A stretch of DNA of 64,000 nucleotides from Hyphochytrium catenoides. Lineage: Eukaryota > Sar > Hyphochytriomycetes > Hyphochytriales > Hyphochytriaceae. Below are positions 1 to 12,607 of the stretch, piece by piece; position 1 is the first letter of the stretch; every line of letters starts with the position of its first letter. The position numbers and the translations under genes are program-made. Below the pieces are notes generated by a model that searched no databases, was not told where the DNA came from, and saw only the letters and a program-made list of their open reading frames with translations. Location: assembly GCA_900088475.1 (NCBI GenBank), contig FLMG01004215.1:108238-172237 (forward strand). Reading direction: 5' to 3'.

Positions 1-1817
1 GGGTGAGTTGCCTCGTAATAGATTCTTTATTGGCTTCTATCACTCTTAGGAAGGATCGCGGCCTATTGACCTCGACCGCCGTGCGATTGTGAGTCCCGTG
101 GACGGAGAGGTCATTGTCCATGGCATGGTAGACCCTGGAAATCCTGTACCGCTCCTCGAACAGATCAAGGTAAGCAGAGAGCATACGTTTAAGTAGAAAA
201 GGTACTCTCAAAAGGCCATGCGCATCGGAAGAGTGATCGAGAGAGGCAAGGCCAGCCAAGAAGTAGAAGGTAGGACATAGGCTGACCACTCCATGCCTTC
301 ATTAATAGGGTATCAGGTATCGTTTGGATGAGTTCTTAGGGTTCTTACCATCCGTGGCGCGGAACAAAGATCCGAAAGGCGATAGGTAAGAGCACGTCAG
401 AGAAAGCCGCAAGGTCGGCAACAGTACTCTCTGGAGCTTTAGGCACATAGGGCTGCTTTTACGCATTAGGGCGGAGGATGTAGACTGGCGGTTGGGTCCG
501 ACCAAGTTCCCTGTAGGTCGAAATTGGAGAAAAACTCTCATGTGTATGACCTGCTGAGATGAAGAGTGTGGCTTAGACTCGACTTTGTTCCAACCTAGAC
601 TCTACTATATCGTGATCTATCTGGCACCGGGAGACTATCACCGGATCCATTCTCCCGTAGACTGGCAAATCCAGGAAAGAATACATTTTCCGGGTAAGTG
701 GTACCGCAAAGCTTTGAAGAGGCTAGGGAACGCGATAAGTGCGAATGATGTGCTCAAGAGGCGAATAGATAATGATGCGGCAATAGATAATGATAGGGGG
801 ATTGCCCCGAAGCTGCACATCCTTTAGAAAAAGAGCGTGATAGAGCAAGCCCTTCGAAGGGTAAATTCGCGCAAAGGAGCAAAAGATATTTCGAGGCGAA
901 AGGGTTATCTTTGCTCACTTGCGCTTGCTGGGCTAGGAAAACTTTACCCTGTAGCGCCATGGGCTGTAAAGCTGGTTCCTTCTTTGTTCTCGCAAAACGA
1001 GCGCGTAGTTCTGAAGGGCGAATGGGAGCATGGCTTCTACTCCTTAACAGCTGTTGGAGCGCTTAATGTCGGCAGTATCCTGGTTAACATGGAGCGGGTA
1101 CTGTGTCGCACTTCACCTATCTCTACCTTTAGGCAATGAGGCAGCTCAGCTCACTCCTTTTAAAACTTCTTGGCCCCTTTTGTCGCATGAAGGTCCTTTG
1201 TTGTCTACTTGCTTCCTTGCCCTTAAGCGATCATCAGCTTTGGCCATTCAATATTTCAATGCTTCACTGCCTTCAACTTAACTTTCGTCTCTTTCAATCT
1301 TAAACGTATTACATCTCCGCCGTTCTCTGTCGACCTCGCATTCGAGAGACCGCCACGCCCTAATCTGCTTTCGCCTCGTTTCTCCCGGCAGAGCCTGAAG
1401 ACAAACGTCAGCGGCCAAGGCAACTACCTAGGGAAACCTCACTATCGTCTGTACAACCCGCCTTTTGCTTCTAAGAAGGGTGATGAAGTTGCACAATTTA
1501 AGGTCCGTATGATCATGGCTGGGCTCATCATTGAACTTTATTCGAGCAAGAATGGTACACACTAGAGATGGAGAGGGTCCTATGAGTCTCGAAGGCGCGA
1601 GTTACACTTACTCCGTCCTTCCGCTTTCAGCTGGGCTCCACGGTCGTTCTTGTCTTCCAGGCTCCTCAGTCTTTCTCTTTCCTTCAAAAACCAGGCCAAT
1701 CGGTAAGTCCTGCCCTTCTTCTGTCCTTGTCGCAGTTACCCACCACCGATCCATGTCCTTCTTTGTCACTAGGTGCGCATGGGCTTACCCTTTGGCGTCA
1801 TTGGCAAGAAAAGCTGA
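1..1817 (+). CDS. Phosphatidylserine decarboxylase (3' part)
   Basis: Catalyses decarboxylation of phosphatidylserine to phosphatidylethanolamine. The window starts inside the gene, so the N-terminus is missing. Exons read as 50-169, 309-385, 599-693, 937-1097, 1392-1502, 1631-1702 and 1773-1817, all in phase. Family blocks appear in order: [33 protein letters not shown] with the catalytic DYHR/HSP histidines, [14 protein letters not shown], and the LGST self-cleavage site at the start of exon 1631-1702. Cleavage between Gly and Ser would generate the pyruvoyl-bearing alpha chain of about 37 residues, which ends VIGKKS. LGST is the form found in mitochondrial and bacterial type I enzymes; a Golgi/vacuole PSD2 type usually has GGST. 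Targeting cannot be judged because the start is outside the window. Confidence 0.93.
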
Positions 1818-2065
1818 AGCGTCAATGTGATCTTCTATTTCTATTAGTCCCAAACCACAGAAGGAGCCTTGGTATGTAGTTAAGAGGCCCTCTGCGCTAA
1901 GTAGGAGGCTCGATGCTTATGCTAATATGTGGGTGAAATGGATTGCCGGATCTCGTGAGAGATTGCTGTTCCTTCCATGGCGTCGATAGGGTTTTTGTGT
2001 TGGAGGGACTGGAAGCTCAGGCATTTGGGGCCCCTGAGCTTTCTTAAATATGATGCAGGACCGCT

Positions 2066-4592
2066 CTAGGCGAAGTAATCTAATGCAAGGAGAATGGACC
2101 CTGCTGCCACTAGAAAGGACACCAAGTATTTGACAAAATCGTCGCTGTGCTTGATTGCGGACGTCAGGTATTCCCCAGCCTGCAGAGACAGAGCGATGTA
2201 AATAGCTGAGGGCGAAGGATAGCTAATGCCGACACGAAGCAACACAGGACTTCCTGCTGGTGGAAGTGGGAAGAGACCATCTACGTATCTGAGGTCCATA
2301 CCTCCTCCATGTCAGATCTGCTGTTGACCGCCGTAGAGTAAATGTTCTGGATCTCTTCCTGTTGCTCTAAGACTTTATCGGAGAAGACCGATAACAAACT
2401 TGATATTTCATTCATCTTGGCCTCCACTTGGCTAGGAGAGAGAGAGTCATGGTTAAATATACTGACTAAGAGCAAAAAGACAGCATTTCAGGGTCCACAC
2501 AGACTTGAAGAAAAGAGAGAGAGAGGGAGGAGCAGGTGCAGCTGGCATCCAGATACAGCAATGCTCACCGCACATCCTCAAGTTCGCTTTCTAAATCGAC
2601 TTCAAGCAGTTGGTTCTCGGCACGGAAGATGGCCTCTTCCTCCTCATCAAGCACCAGTGGGTCTTCTTCCTGAAGCTCAGCTAGCATAGACTGCGCCGAC
2701 TGAATCGATAGAATTGCATCCGATTATTCTACGTGGCAGAATAACGGACAGTAAAAAGAAAACATAGAAGGAACTCGTGGACGGAGAAGACCACGATTAG
2801 CTTGGGGCAAGGCGCCAATGTGTCAACTTGAAAATCAAGAGCTGAGATGAGAAAGGACAGGCCACCGCCTGACAAGACTCTAGCAGCTGATACCTTCTGT
2901 CTCTCCTTCTCAGGCGTCTTAATCCGAAACGGGAGCGAAAGGTCATCATCCGCTTTCTGGAGCACAGAGGAAAACCTATCAAGAGAAGCAATTAGCCTTC
3001 ATGGGGGGAAAGGGGGTAGCCGCCTTCTGCTTATGGGTCATGAACTGATTGACAGCGATTACTAGATGTGACTATAAGTGCCCAACATTTTGCCTTTACC
3101 TTGCTTTCTCTTCCAGGGATTGCTGGTAGCGTCGAGTGCGCTGAGCGTCAATAGCTTTTGCCAGACTCCGGAGCCGCTAATGGTATCATAATTAAAGGAA
3201 AGATTGTGGTTCGGCCTTTATCCTCTGTCCAGGACAAGCTTTGACCTCCTCCAGTTTAGCGCTAAACCCTCATAATTGGTAAAATGGCCTCTATCCCGTG
3301 CACTTTCCCTTCCTCTTCCTCTATGTCTCCCTGTAATTTGTTCTTACCTCGAGGGAGTAGACCACAACGCCCTGCTGATGAGCTGCCTGGTCTAGGCCTG
3401 ATGTGGCCTTACCTGTGACATCGAGGCAAATAGAAGCTGAGACATTGTAGCCAACCTGGGCTCCTAACTAACACCGTGTGAAGACGAACACATGGACCTC
3501 TCTATGTCTAGAGAGACAAAAGCGAGTCAAAGAACAATAACAATGGATGAAGAGGATCACGTAAGGCTTTAACGCTGATATTTAGTAATCACCTGACACC
3601 TGGTGCTGCAGAGCAGATATAACCCTTTCGCACTCTTGGATGAAAATGATAGACTCCTAAGCCCAACAAATATAAGTTGGATGGAACTGAAGAGGGGAGT
3701 TGGCTCATTGAAGAGCGATAGGCAAACAAAACATCGAGAAGGAAAGCAACCCCCTACAAGACGTTAGAGTCCGCAGTGCGGATCTTCCGACATGGAGGAG
3801 AACCAGGGATCGGCATGGGTTAGAGAAACTCAGAAGTTTAGAGATTGCCTCTGGCGTAGAGGCACTCACCGACTCGATATTGTCCTTTTCCTCTTCGCTC
3901 ATAACAGATCCAGCTCTTCTGGTTCCCCATCTGTCGTTAGAGGGGGTCAAGGTGTCCAAGTCAGCCAGACAAACTGAGAAGCTAAGTGAGAAGAGTCATC
4001 TAGACACAAGTTCCGTGGAGAGGGCGTAAAGTGAGGGAGCTATTAAGCGCCAGATGGTCAAACGCTGCTCCGAAACCTCGATAGTGAAGAAATTGCCTTC
4101 CAATCATTCCTCCGTCAGCCTTACTTGACTATGCCAAGATAGTAGGGAGCATTTTCTTGTAAGAACGCCTCAGTGGCTGCAATTCGCTTGACCTGCATAA
4201 GGGACCAACAACGATCAGGTGCAGAATGCGAGCCCTTGAGGCGCTTGAGGACAAAGCAGGAGAGAGCGCGGGACAAGGCTAACGAGAGACACTCTGAAGA
4301 AAGAGAATGCGAGAGCCTGCTAGGCTCCATAGCATTAATGGCACATGCAGGGAAAAAGATACTGGACCTAGAATTAGAAGAGAGCCAAGAATGTAGAGAT
4401 TAGCAAAAAGCCAGCAAATAAGGAAGCAGTCAATCGCCGCCCTTAACGTACAATGCCCGCCATTTCTGCATCGAACGGGGTTTGGGGGCCGTCTTCGTCT
4501 GCCCCCTTCCGCTTTTTCTCATCAGGAGGTAGGCCCTTCTCTTCCCTCAAGGCCCTGACAAGCTCTTCCCATTGCGGTGTAAGGTCAGTCAT
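2066..4592 (-). CDS. Syntaxin-18/Ufe1-like ER Qa-SNARE
   Basis: Membrane-fusion SNARE of the ER that receives retrograde vesicles from the Golgi. Clear exons are 4452-4592, 4125-4192, 3870-3981, 2894-2975, 2569-2699, 2302-2433 and 2066-2179. Further small exons between about 3100 and 3650 are less certain. The start MTDLTPQWEELV resembles the MSDLTP start of yeast Ufe1. An internal GSVMSEEEKDNIE matches the conserved MT/SDxERD block of syntaxin 18. The stretch EEEEAIFRAENQLL precedes the SNARE helix (EAKMNEISSLLSVFSDKVLE), and the protein ends in a C-terminal membrane anchor finishing LLALDYFA. The gene is broken into at least ten small exons. Its ATG overlaps the end of an open frame of the unidentified gene just upstream on the same strand. 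Confidence 0.82.
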
Positions 4593-5317
4593 CCTGCTTA
4601 GAGAGCTCAATCAGTGCATTCTCCAGAACCTCCAAGGCTGTACTTCCAAAATACTGCTCCTTGATGAGAGGAATAAGATCAGAAGCAGATTGAAGAGGCA
4701 ACACTTAGAGAGCCCTTCCTGCCCGCAACATAGCAACTAGATCCCGATAACCGCGGACGGAGCTTTAGAGAGACGGTGGCTACGAACAGGAACCCTGTGG
4801 GCCTGTGGGCCGCTAGCAATGTATAGAAACTTATGCGGTGAGACAGGCAGGCGAGCAAGCAAAGCGGCCGATGAAGCTTTGAGGGCGACAGTCGTTGTTG
4901 ATGCCACGTGAAGATTATTGTGTTCTACAATGCTGATCGTATATCTCTACCGCACTCTGTCATCCACAGTCTCAACTTTACTCGTATCTCCACCAAGCCT
5001 AGCTAGGAATAGATCCTTCAGAGACTCTAATCTAACTCTCTCCGTCGGTCACAGCCCCCATCTCATTTCACTCTGTCTCGTACGCCCTTTCTGCAGCAAG
5101 ATGAGACTGATGCCTACACAGATTTATGGATTGTACACGAGAACATAGTCCACGAATTAAGGCTCTGCTGACAATGAAGTGTAAAGGTTTTCACTAAGCT
5201 AAAAGACTTTTGATTTCGTTGGCGGGAGTTTCCGAATTTTGAAGTGTTGACAAAAAACTCTTGTGAGCCCAGACAAACAGTGAGAAATTACACGAGTAGG
5301 AAACCGTTAGGGAGAGA

Positions 5318-5376
<59 letters not shown>

Positions 5377-5545
5377 GAGACGGAGAAACATGGGCGGAGC
5401 AGCTCTTGAGACCTCAATGTGAGCTGCCACAGGTGCCTGACTTCCTCGGCATAGCCGACGAGTAAGATCACCGGCGATGCAGGAGGGTTATGAGCGATGG
5501 TCTCCTTGAAGGGCAAGGAGCAATGAGGGAGCTCACTAATGGAAC
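4584..5545 (-). CDS. Unidentified multi-exon gene (partial model)
   Basis: Several open stretches on the minus strand look like exons of one small protein, but I do not recognise the family. Candidates are about 5400-5545 (reads ETIAHNPPASPVILLVGYAE and onward), about 4957-5040 (SLKDLFLARLGGDTSKVETV), about 4740-4915 (LHVASTTTVALKASSAALLA and onward) and about 4584-4700 (LIPLIKEQYFGSTALEVLEN, ending in SKQDD and a TGA). Each stretch is flanked by plausible GT/AG sites. The long (GA)n tract at 5312-5371 would lie in an intron. The final TGA overlaps the ATG of the syntaxin gene. The gene is divergent from the helicase gene that starts at 5600. Exon joins were not verified for phase. Confidence 0.3.
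5312..5371. repeat. (GA)n microsatellite
   Basis: Nearly pure GA dinucleotide run of about 60 bases with one GACA interruption. It lies between open stretches on the minus strand, so it is probably intronic. Frames through it read as alternating Ser-Leu or Arg-Glu and are not genes. Confidence 0.95.
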
Positions 5546-5599
5546 GGGGAAGGAGTGACGCATTAACCTAGGCGATGAGAACAGCATCCCAGTTTCAAG

Positions 5600-8500
5600 A
5601 TGACAGTTGCCGAGCGCTTGAATACGTCGTTCAACCTTGATGAGGACCAGCGAAAGGTCCTGTCTCTTCCCGTTCCTGCCGTCCATCTGTCTTCTGTTTC
5701 CTTTCTCCTCTCTGTGCCTTCTCCTTCAGCTGCCATCTTTTCCTATTTTACTTTGCTCTCTTTCTGACTCTCTTTCTCTGTGTATCTCTCTCACTGTGCC
5801 TCTCTCTCGCTCTCTGTGTGTCTCTTTCTGTGTGTGTCTCTCTCTTTCTCTCTCTTCTCTTTCTCTCACTCTATCCCCCTCTTTCCTGCACACTCCCTGA
5901 CCCCTACTCTGACTCCAGTCACGAAACAGCCCCACTTAATCTTTCCTGCATAGTCTATATCGGCTGCGCCTTGTTATCTCAGTGTCTCTTGCTCTTTTAC
6001 ATCAGCTTGGACTAAGGCTTGTCTCTCCTGTGGTCCCAGGCTGTGGAAGCTGAGGGCGCTGTGGCGGTCCTTGCAGGGCCTGGTAAGTGGGGCGCGAAAT
6101 GGTGCAGGCATGATGAGTCACCTGAAAGTGGAAGAGTTGCAAGGCCTGGACCGAAATAATGGGTGGAGCTCATTAGGGCATCCCACCCTTTTCGTCAATG
6201 CCTAGTAGTTCTCTCTTGGCCTCCGTCGTCGAGGAGGGCTCCTGTTGATAACTTCAGCTTTTTTCCTTTCTCTCACTTCACTTCTTATACTATGAGGTTC
6301 TTGAGCTCTTGTGAGGCTAATAGACGGACGTCACGTCATGATGTAGGCAGTGGCAAAACTCAAGTCATCGCTTCAAGAATTCTGAGGCTCATCGAGGAGC
6401 ATAATGTCCCACCGCAGAGGATCTGTGCGCTAACCTTTACAAACAAGGCCGCAAGGGAGATGAAGGAGCGAGTGCAGCGCCTAGCAAAGCAGGACCAAGG
6501 AAAAGCAAGCACCGCCGATGGGGTGTTGGTGTGCACCCTTCACTCTTTGTCAGCAAAAATATTGAGAACGGATGGCCATGTCATAGGTAGTCAACACAAT
6601 TCGATTCTCCTTTGAATATTTCACTCGCTCAGTCTATCTCTCTTTCATCTCCTTCACTCACTTACTTTTTCCTTTCGTTGCATTTTTCCTGTTTAGCAGT
6701 CCACGTAGATCACTCTTGCTTTTCTGACTCTTACTAGCGTTCTCCTTCGATTCTGGTCCTTGTTCTCTATCTCTACCAAGGAGACCTGTTGGTGGCTCCT
6801 TCGTTGCCCCGAACTCTATCGGCCGTCTAAATAATAATCAGCCCATCTCATTGCTGTCGTTACCCTTGTGCGCTATGCTTCATACTTAGCAATTCAAGCT
6901 CACTTTCACCTGATGGTCCCGCTTCCTCCCTCCATATTTGCTCTCTTTCCCTCAGGTGTTGACCCAAAGTTTACTATATGTGACTCTTCAGAGCAGAAGA
7001 AACTGGTACAAACTCTCCTGAAGGAGGGAACAGGAGCTCAAGGGGATGAACCCCATGGTCCGGTGAGAGATAGACTGGTTGGGTAACTTAGGACAGTCTT
7101 TCTTATCCCGAGTCTCTCCTGCTTTCTCGTGCTTATCTCACGCTCTTTAGTCTGCCTTGCGATTGTCGGAAGCACGCTACCACTGAACCGTACTTCGTCT
7201 CTACGTGGCACTCTCATTTCCAGGATGAGACTGTTAGAATAGAGGAGGTATTGGAGGCAATAGCGAAAGCGAAGAACCAGCTGTTGACTAGAGAGGAATG
7301 GTATCAAAAGAGCTCTAAAACAGCATCTGATAAGACCACCTTTAAAGGTGAGGAGCGGAAGAACAGGACTTCTAGCCATCCCATGTGCTATGTGATGAAG
7401 ACACCTTTTGTGCTACTTTCTACTGGAGTGCCTTCACGCTCAATCCCTACTTCTCTGTTTTACTTGAGAATTATCCGTTATATCTTCTTGCCCTAAGTAT
7501 TGCCTGTTCTCGGCTCTGGGCTTGGCTCTTCGCCACATCCCACCGGTCACGGTTGGGTGCTTCAATCTTCGTAACTCATTCGAGGTCGTTTCTCTCTCTC
7601 TCTCTGGGAGTCTCTACCTTCCGTATTCTTGGCACTGGAACTCCCAAATCTCATGTAGCTTAATCTCCACGTCTCCTCTCAACCCGCAGTTTGGGCAGAG
7701 TACGAGGTCTCCCTAAAGAAGAGCAATTGCCTGGACTTTACTGATCTACTGGTTCTCACCAAGCGGCTCCTGGAGCGCTCCGATGTGGTTCGAATGAAAT
7801 ATTCGCAGCGATTTCAGCACGTTCTTGTTGACGAGTTCCAGGATTTAAGTGTCCTTCAGTATCTGTTAGCGTCTCTTCTCTCTTCTTATCACCGGGCCCT
7901 CACAGTTGTCGGAGACCCCGATCAGTGCATCTATTCCTGGAGGTACGCAGCGAAGGAGATCTGGCAGATGTTCAAAAGGGATTTCCCAAACGCAAAGGTA
8001 AGGTTGAGACTAACCTAAGGCCCCTAATGCCTGTGATGTGATAGAACGATAATAAGCTGAGCGCCTGAGTATCATCTAGGCCGTATGTTATCCACCGATG
8101 GAGTCTCTATTCTAACACGCGTCTTTCTGCTCTCGCCATTCTGTTCACATTACCTGCAAAAGATGATCCCTCTGGAAAAGAACTATCGAAGTTCTCCCTC
8201 AATAGTTCACTGCGCCTTGAAGGTGATTAGTGAAAGTAAAGGAAGGATCAAAAAAGGAATGTGGACTCATAATCCAGAGGGACCGCCAGTTATAATTCAA
8301 GAAGTACAGTCTCCAGAGAGCGAAGCCAGGTACCTGTGTTCGCTCTCGCACTAAATATCTGGGGACCAAGCGCCGTAGAAGGCCGCATTTTCTGCCTGAC
8401 CCTCGTGTCTCTTCCCTGACAAGCACTACTCAATCTTATGGTTCGGTTTTGTTTATCGGGTAGAAGACCTCCTTTTCTTATTTCAGCTACCTCCTTCCAC

Positions 8501-11500
8501 CATGCCGTACGACTAGTGATTTCGTTTACGATCCCTTACTCTTCTTTGTTTCATTGCCATTCTTCGGGATTCTCGTGTGGTGCGGCTGATACCTTCCCCA
8601 AGATATGCAACGAGCCACATCCAGCGATCTCTGTCAGACTCTAGTTCGCAGAGCTCTGCTATCAAGACCATTGGGATTCTTCTTAGATCCTCCTCTATGG
8701 CCAAGACCTTTGAACATGGCCTTCTTTCGGCAGGGGTCAAGTACACGGTGGTTGGGGGAGCAGGCATTCTGGACCGCAAGGAGGTTAGGTGCTCGTAACT
8801 CTTCATTAATACTTAACTGTGACTATGGCCAGGCGCACGAATAGGTGACGGCGTGACAGTTCTCTTCTGTTAGCAGCTGCTTTTCTGTCACACCCTATCT
8901 TACCTGCTCTTTTGCTGGTCAATGTGCTCTCCGTACTTTCCAGGTCAAGACTTTACTCTGCTACTTGCGCCTGGCGCTGAATCACTCTGATGACTTAGCA
9001 CTGAGTCAAGTGATCAATACCCCACGTCGAGGGCTAGGGGAAAAGACCCAGGAAGAGATTCGGAGCAAGGCTCGGGAGAACGGCATTTCGCAGCACGAAG
9101 CTTGTGTAAGGGTTGTCCAGGGTCGGCTGACGCTTAGTGGAGTGAAAGGTGAGTCTGGCTCCTACGAACCTGCCTATCCCTAGCGTTCACCCTGCCCTTG
9201 GCTTAACCATCTGACGGTCAGTGGGTCATGTGGAGTGTGGTGTGAAAGAGCCTGTAAATAGATTCTGCAGGAGTCTAAGCCGAGAGTGAAAACAGACTAG
9301 CGAGAGAGCGGAACCTCATTACACCCCTTGCACTTGACTGCGTGACTCTATTGGACAGGAGGTCACAACCGTCTGCAGCAGCTGCAACAGTTTCTGGAAG
9401 TCTTAGACGGGGTCGAGAAGCGAATCTGCTCCGGCGCACCCTTGATTGGCAGCATCGAGTATTTGATGGAAGCAATACAGTTTGAGGTAGGGCCAGTATT
9501 GTAGACGACACTAATGATGATGTGAACACCTCAAAAGAAGGGATGACGGTTCAGATCTCCGATCTAGCCCTGTACCGTCGACCCCTTCCTGGCTCAATTC
9601 TCGCTTCTCGCTCTGTCTCCCTTGATTATTCTTCTTCACCCTAAGACCTACGAGAGCAATCCTACTCACAGTATGCGTGGAATGGGTGCACATCTATTTG
9701 AAGCTCTGACAAGGGTCGCCGTTTGCTCTTAGGAATTTGTGAGGGGAAGCTCTCCGTTAAGTCCTACACAGACAGACGACATGGAGACCTGTAAGGCTTG
9801 GGAGAGTATTGAAGCTCTGCTACAGCTTGTCCGCTCCTTCACTTCAGGTAGCAGTTCTTCATCCAACTTCTTCAAGCCTGAACCTAGCTGACATGCCTCC
9901 TTCCATCTTTCTTCAACCTTCGCTGCTCAAACTTGCGAAGAGACGGATGATGGCCATGCGAAGCTCTCTTGCCTGTTGGAAGCACTAGCTCTCGGAGCAG
10001 TAGCGGACGATGAGACGGTGGGTGGCCTGTCTCTACTCGGCTTCTTAGTACCAAATTCTTGCGGTTGGGCAGGGTCAACAGCGGTGGTGGCAATCTTTGG
10101 AGCTTGATTCCCCTTCCTTTGCCATTGCCTCTCTCAAAGTTTGTGCCTGCTAATACGTCATGTGTTTTTTCCAGCCCACCTCCTCAAAAAAAGCGCAAGG
10201 AGCTGCTGAGGAAGAACCATTGTCACTCTCGCTGTCTCCGTCTCTTGCCCTTCCGGTGAAGGTAGACATTTCAACCATCCATGCCGCCAAAGGCAGAGAG
10301 TGGGATTTGGTCTTCGTAGCTGGAGTTGAAGAGGGCATCATTCCTCACAGAAAGTCTATGGAGGAAGGAGGAGAGGAACAATGGGAAGAGGAAAGACGAT
10401 TACTTTATGTTGCCATGACAAGGTACCTGACTCTTCTCACCGTTCTGTTCGCACCGCGTACCAAGTGATGTAATGGCTCAGACATCTTCGCCCATATCGT
10501 CCTCCGGTCGCCTTCTCCCATATCCTCCTCCTGGCATGATACGTTCTTTGCTTTCATCGTTGTCATTGTGATATTCAGGCTTTTAATGTTGGTCTGGAGC
10601 TGCCGCTACGTCCTCACGTTTGTTGTATGCTCCTTCTGTCTGTTTGCAGGGCCAGAAAGGAACTCCACCTCCTTCGTAGCATCTATCGACAGTCCTCATA
10701 CGGTTCTGTAAACGGATCCGGACGGACAGTTTGGTCTCGATTTCTGTCTTGCTTGTACTTCGGGCAGAACAGAATAGCAGGTAAGCCATCCCTATTCTTG
10801 GGCAGTCCAAGGCTCGTGCTGGTTTTAAGAATGGCTCACCCTTTCGTGTCCCTAGAACAAGATGTCTCTTCTGTGAAATGGAGGGAAATCGATTGGAATG
10901 AAGCAAAAGAAGGGTCCGGAGGAAAAGAGCCGGCAGCAAGATCTAGTAAGAAGCACCACCCTCTGAGGGGAGAGTCACAGCGACCAGCCAATGTAAGCGA
11001 ACATTTTTACCACGAAAGGACATGGTCAATGCTGGAGTACCGCGACCTGCCTTATTTACGCCTCTTCTTAGCTCTCCTGCCAGTTCGCTACCGCAAAGAC
11101 AGCCATGAGCTTCTCTACCGCTGATCCTTCACGCGCTAGTAACGAAGAGGTGGAGCACCCTACAAAGAAGCGGAGGGGACATGTTACCAAGCTAACAGTA
11201 GCAGAACGACAATCAGCTGTCACTAGAGGCAAACAAGAAGGAATAGAGAACAGCCACACCTCACGCTCTTCCAAGCTCTTGTCACTCAACACCGCGAAGA
11301 AAGAGCGAAGGGGTCCAAGCTTAGATGGATGGCTGGTGTGCAGGAACGCTACGAAAACAATAGATGAAAACATAGGCGAAGCATTCACCTCATCTCCTGC
11401 AAAGGGGCAGGAAAAGGTGACAACGGGGAACGAGGACCAACGTGAGATCAAAACAACTGAGGAAGTGCTGAGACGAACCCGAACCCAATTCATCGCGACC

Positions 11501-11662
11501 CGAGATACTGAACGGGCGTATTCAAAGCCACTGAACGGTAAGCAGGGCCAGAAGAAGCGTCTACTGGGCTCAAGGTTGTGCCTTAGCAAGGAAAACAGGC
11601 CGCATTTGGGTGCCTTCAAGCTCCCACGACTTCAGAAGAACACTGAGAAGACTATTGGTTAA
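5600..11662 (+). CDS. UvrD/PcrA-type SF1A DNA helicase
   Basis: ATP-dependent 3'-5' DNA helicase of the UvrD/Rep/Srs2 group, likely acting in DNA repair or recombination. Fifteen exons join in phase to 915 residues: 5600-5653, 6040-6082, 6347-6586, 6956-7062, 7224-7347, 7690-7997, 8163-8329, 8603-8783, 8944-9148, 9359-9486, 9733-9847, 10194-10422, 10650-10780, 10856-10992 and 11084-11662. Motifs: Walker A AGPGSGKT at residues 30-37 (split by the intron after 6082), Ia ALTFTNKAAREM, II DEFQD at 237-241, III VVGDPDQCIYSWR, IV LEKNYRS, V IGILLRSSSMAKTFE, the TIHAAKGREWDLVFVAG block and VI RRLLYVAMTRARKEL. The last roughly 240 residues are a basic, low-complexity tail (PTKKRRG could be a nuclear signal). 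Intron 1 is CT-rich (about 5755-5882). The first exon ends at a GTCCTG donor, which is unusual but needed for phase. Confidence 0.9.
5755..5882. repeat. CT-rich low-complexity tract in helicase intron 1
   Basis: About 130 bases of TCTC/CTGTG-rich pyrimidine sequence on the plus strand, within the first intron of the helicase gene. Open frames through it read as Ser/Leu runs and are not coding. Confidence 0.85.
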
Positions 11663-12607
11663 GATCAGTGACAAGAGAAGAGATACTCTCTTCTTGAGTG
11701 TTGGCCCTCGGATTTACGGTGGCTGGATGGACTACCGAGCCTATGGTTAAAGTGACTTCGTTGGCCTACGTCGTCGGTGGAAGTGGTCGTATACAAGCAC
11801 TAATTCTGACTGCAAGGAAAGGATAGGCCCTCGCCATTGCTAATTCTAGAAGTCTGGCAGTCCAAGGTGCGGGTGCCAAGGCACAAATTGAGTCTTCCAG
11901 GATATGTATGCTACGAGGCAGGAGGGAGCTCACGGAAGATGGCAGGCGCACGGCCTTATGGTCAACTTGTGCTTAGAACTAGCCATCTAAACCAGCTGAA
12001 GTCCCTCTTTTCTTTAACGAAATTCTTCTTGCCTCTGGTTGATTAGCTTTCGTGGTAGCATGATCAACCTTTGGACCATCAAGTTTGCAATGTAAGGCTT
12101 TTCTTTATTGAACGTGGAGTTAGTGAATTTGGGACTCGTTGCTTGTGCAAGGGTGTAATGTCTAGCCGTGCCCACTGGCTCCCCCCAGACATATAAAGTC
12201 TGTGGCTTTGATTTCCTTATCGCGGCCCTTATTTTCGTTCGTGACTTATCGTGGTCGAGTGCTCTTAAGCTTATGCCAAGAGATGCATGAGAAGGAATAT
12301 CGGGATCTGTTGCCTCGGATGTCATAAGTTGGGCATTTCGCCGCCCACGTTTCCAGGCTGTGGTCTAAAGCCTGGTAGCCACCCAATAAAGAACTGTAGA
12401 ACATCAGAATGGATTTTATCGTTAGTATGTTCCTATTGCCTGTCTTTGATTGTCTCCAACGAAGCGTCGAAACCGACTTCGTCACCTTCGAAAGGGCAGC
12501 GAACCTGACAAGTGCTCCTTCCAATATATACTATGCTAAACTCAGTGCACTGCACAAGTCAGAGAGAGCGATGCCGATGGGTCACTATGCGCACTATTGC
12601 CTCTGGC
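11663..12607. other. Intergenic, convergent 3' ends
   Basis: Lies between the 3' ends of the helicase (+) and the PPR-like gene (-). Open frames of up to about 100 codons occur on both strands but show no recognisable domains or good splice structure. I see no RNA gene here. The PPR-like stop codon is followed by GCC to read TAAGCC, and AAGTAAGCC could also act as a splice donor, so a further 3' exon of that gene in this interval cannot be excluded. Confidence 0.5.

Noticed and set aside
5818-6015. Ser/Leu-rich open frames in the CT tract
   Set aside because: Low-complexity pyrimidine repeat inside the helicase intron; frames stay open only because of the repeat.
11068-11619. 183-codon minus-strand frame
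   Set aside because: Antisense to the last helicase exon, which continues in phase to a stop.
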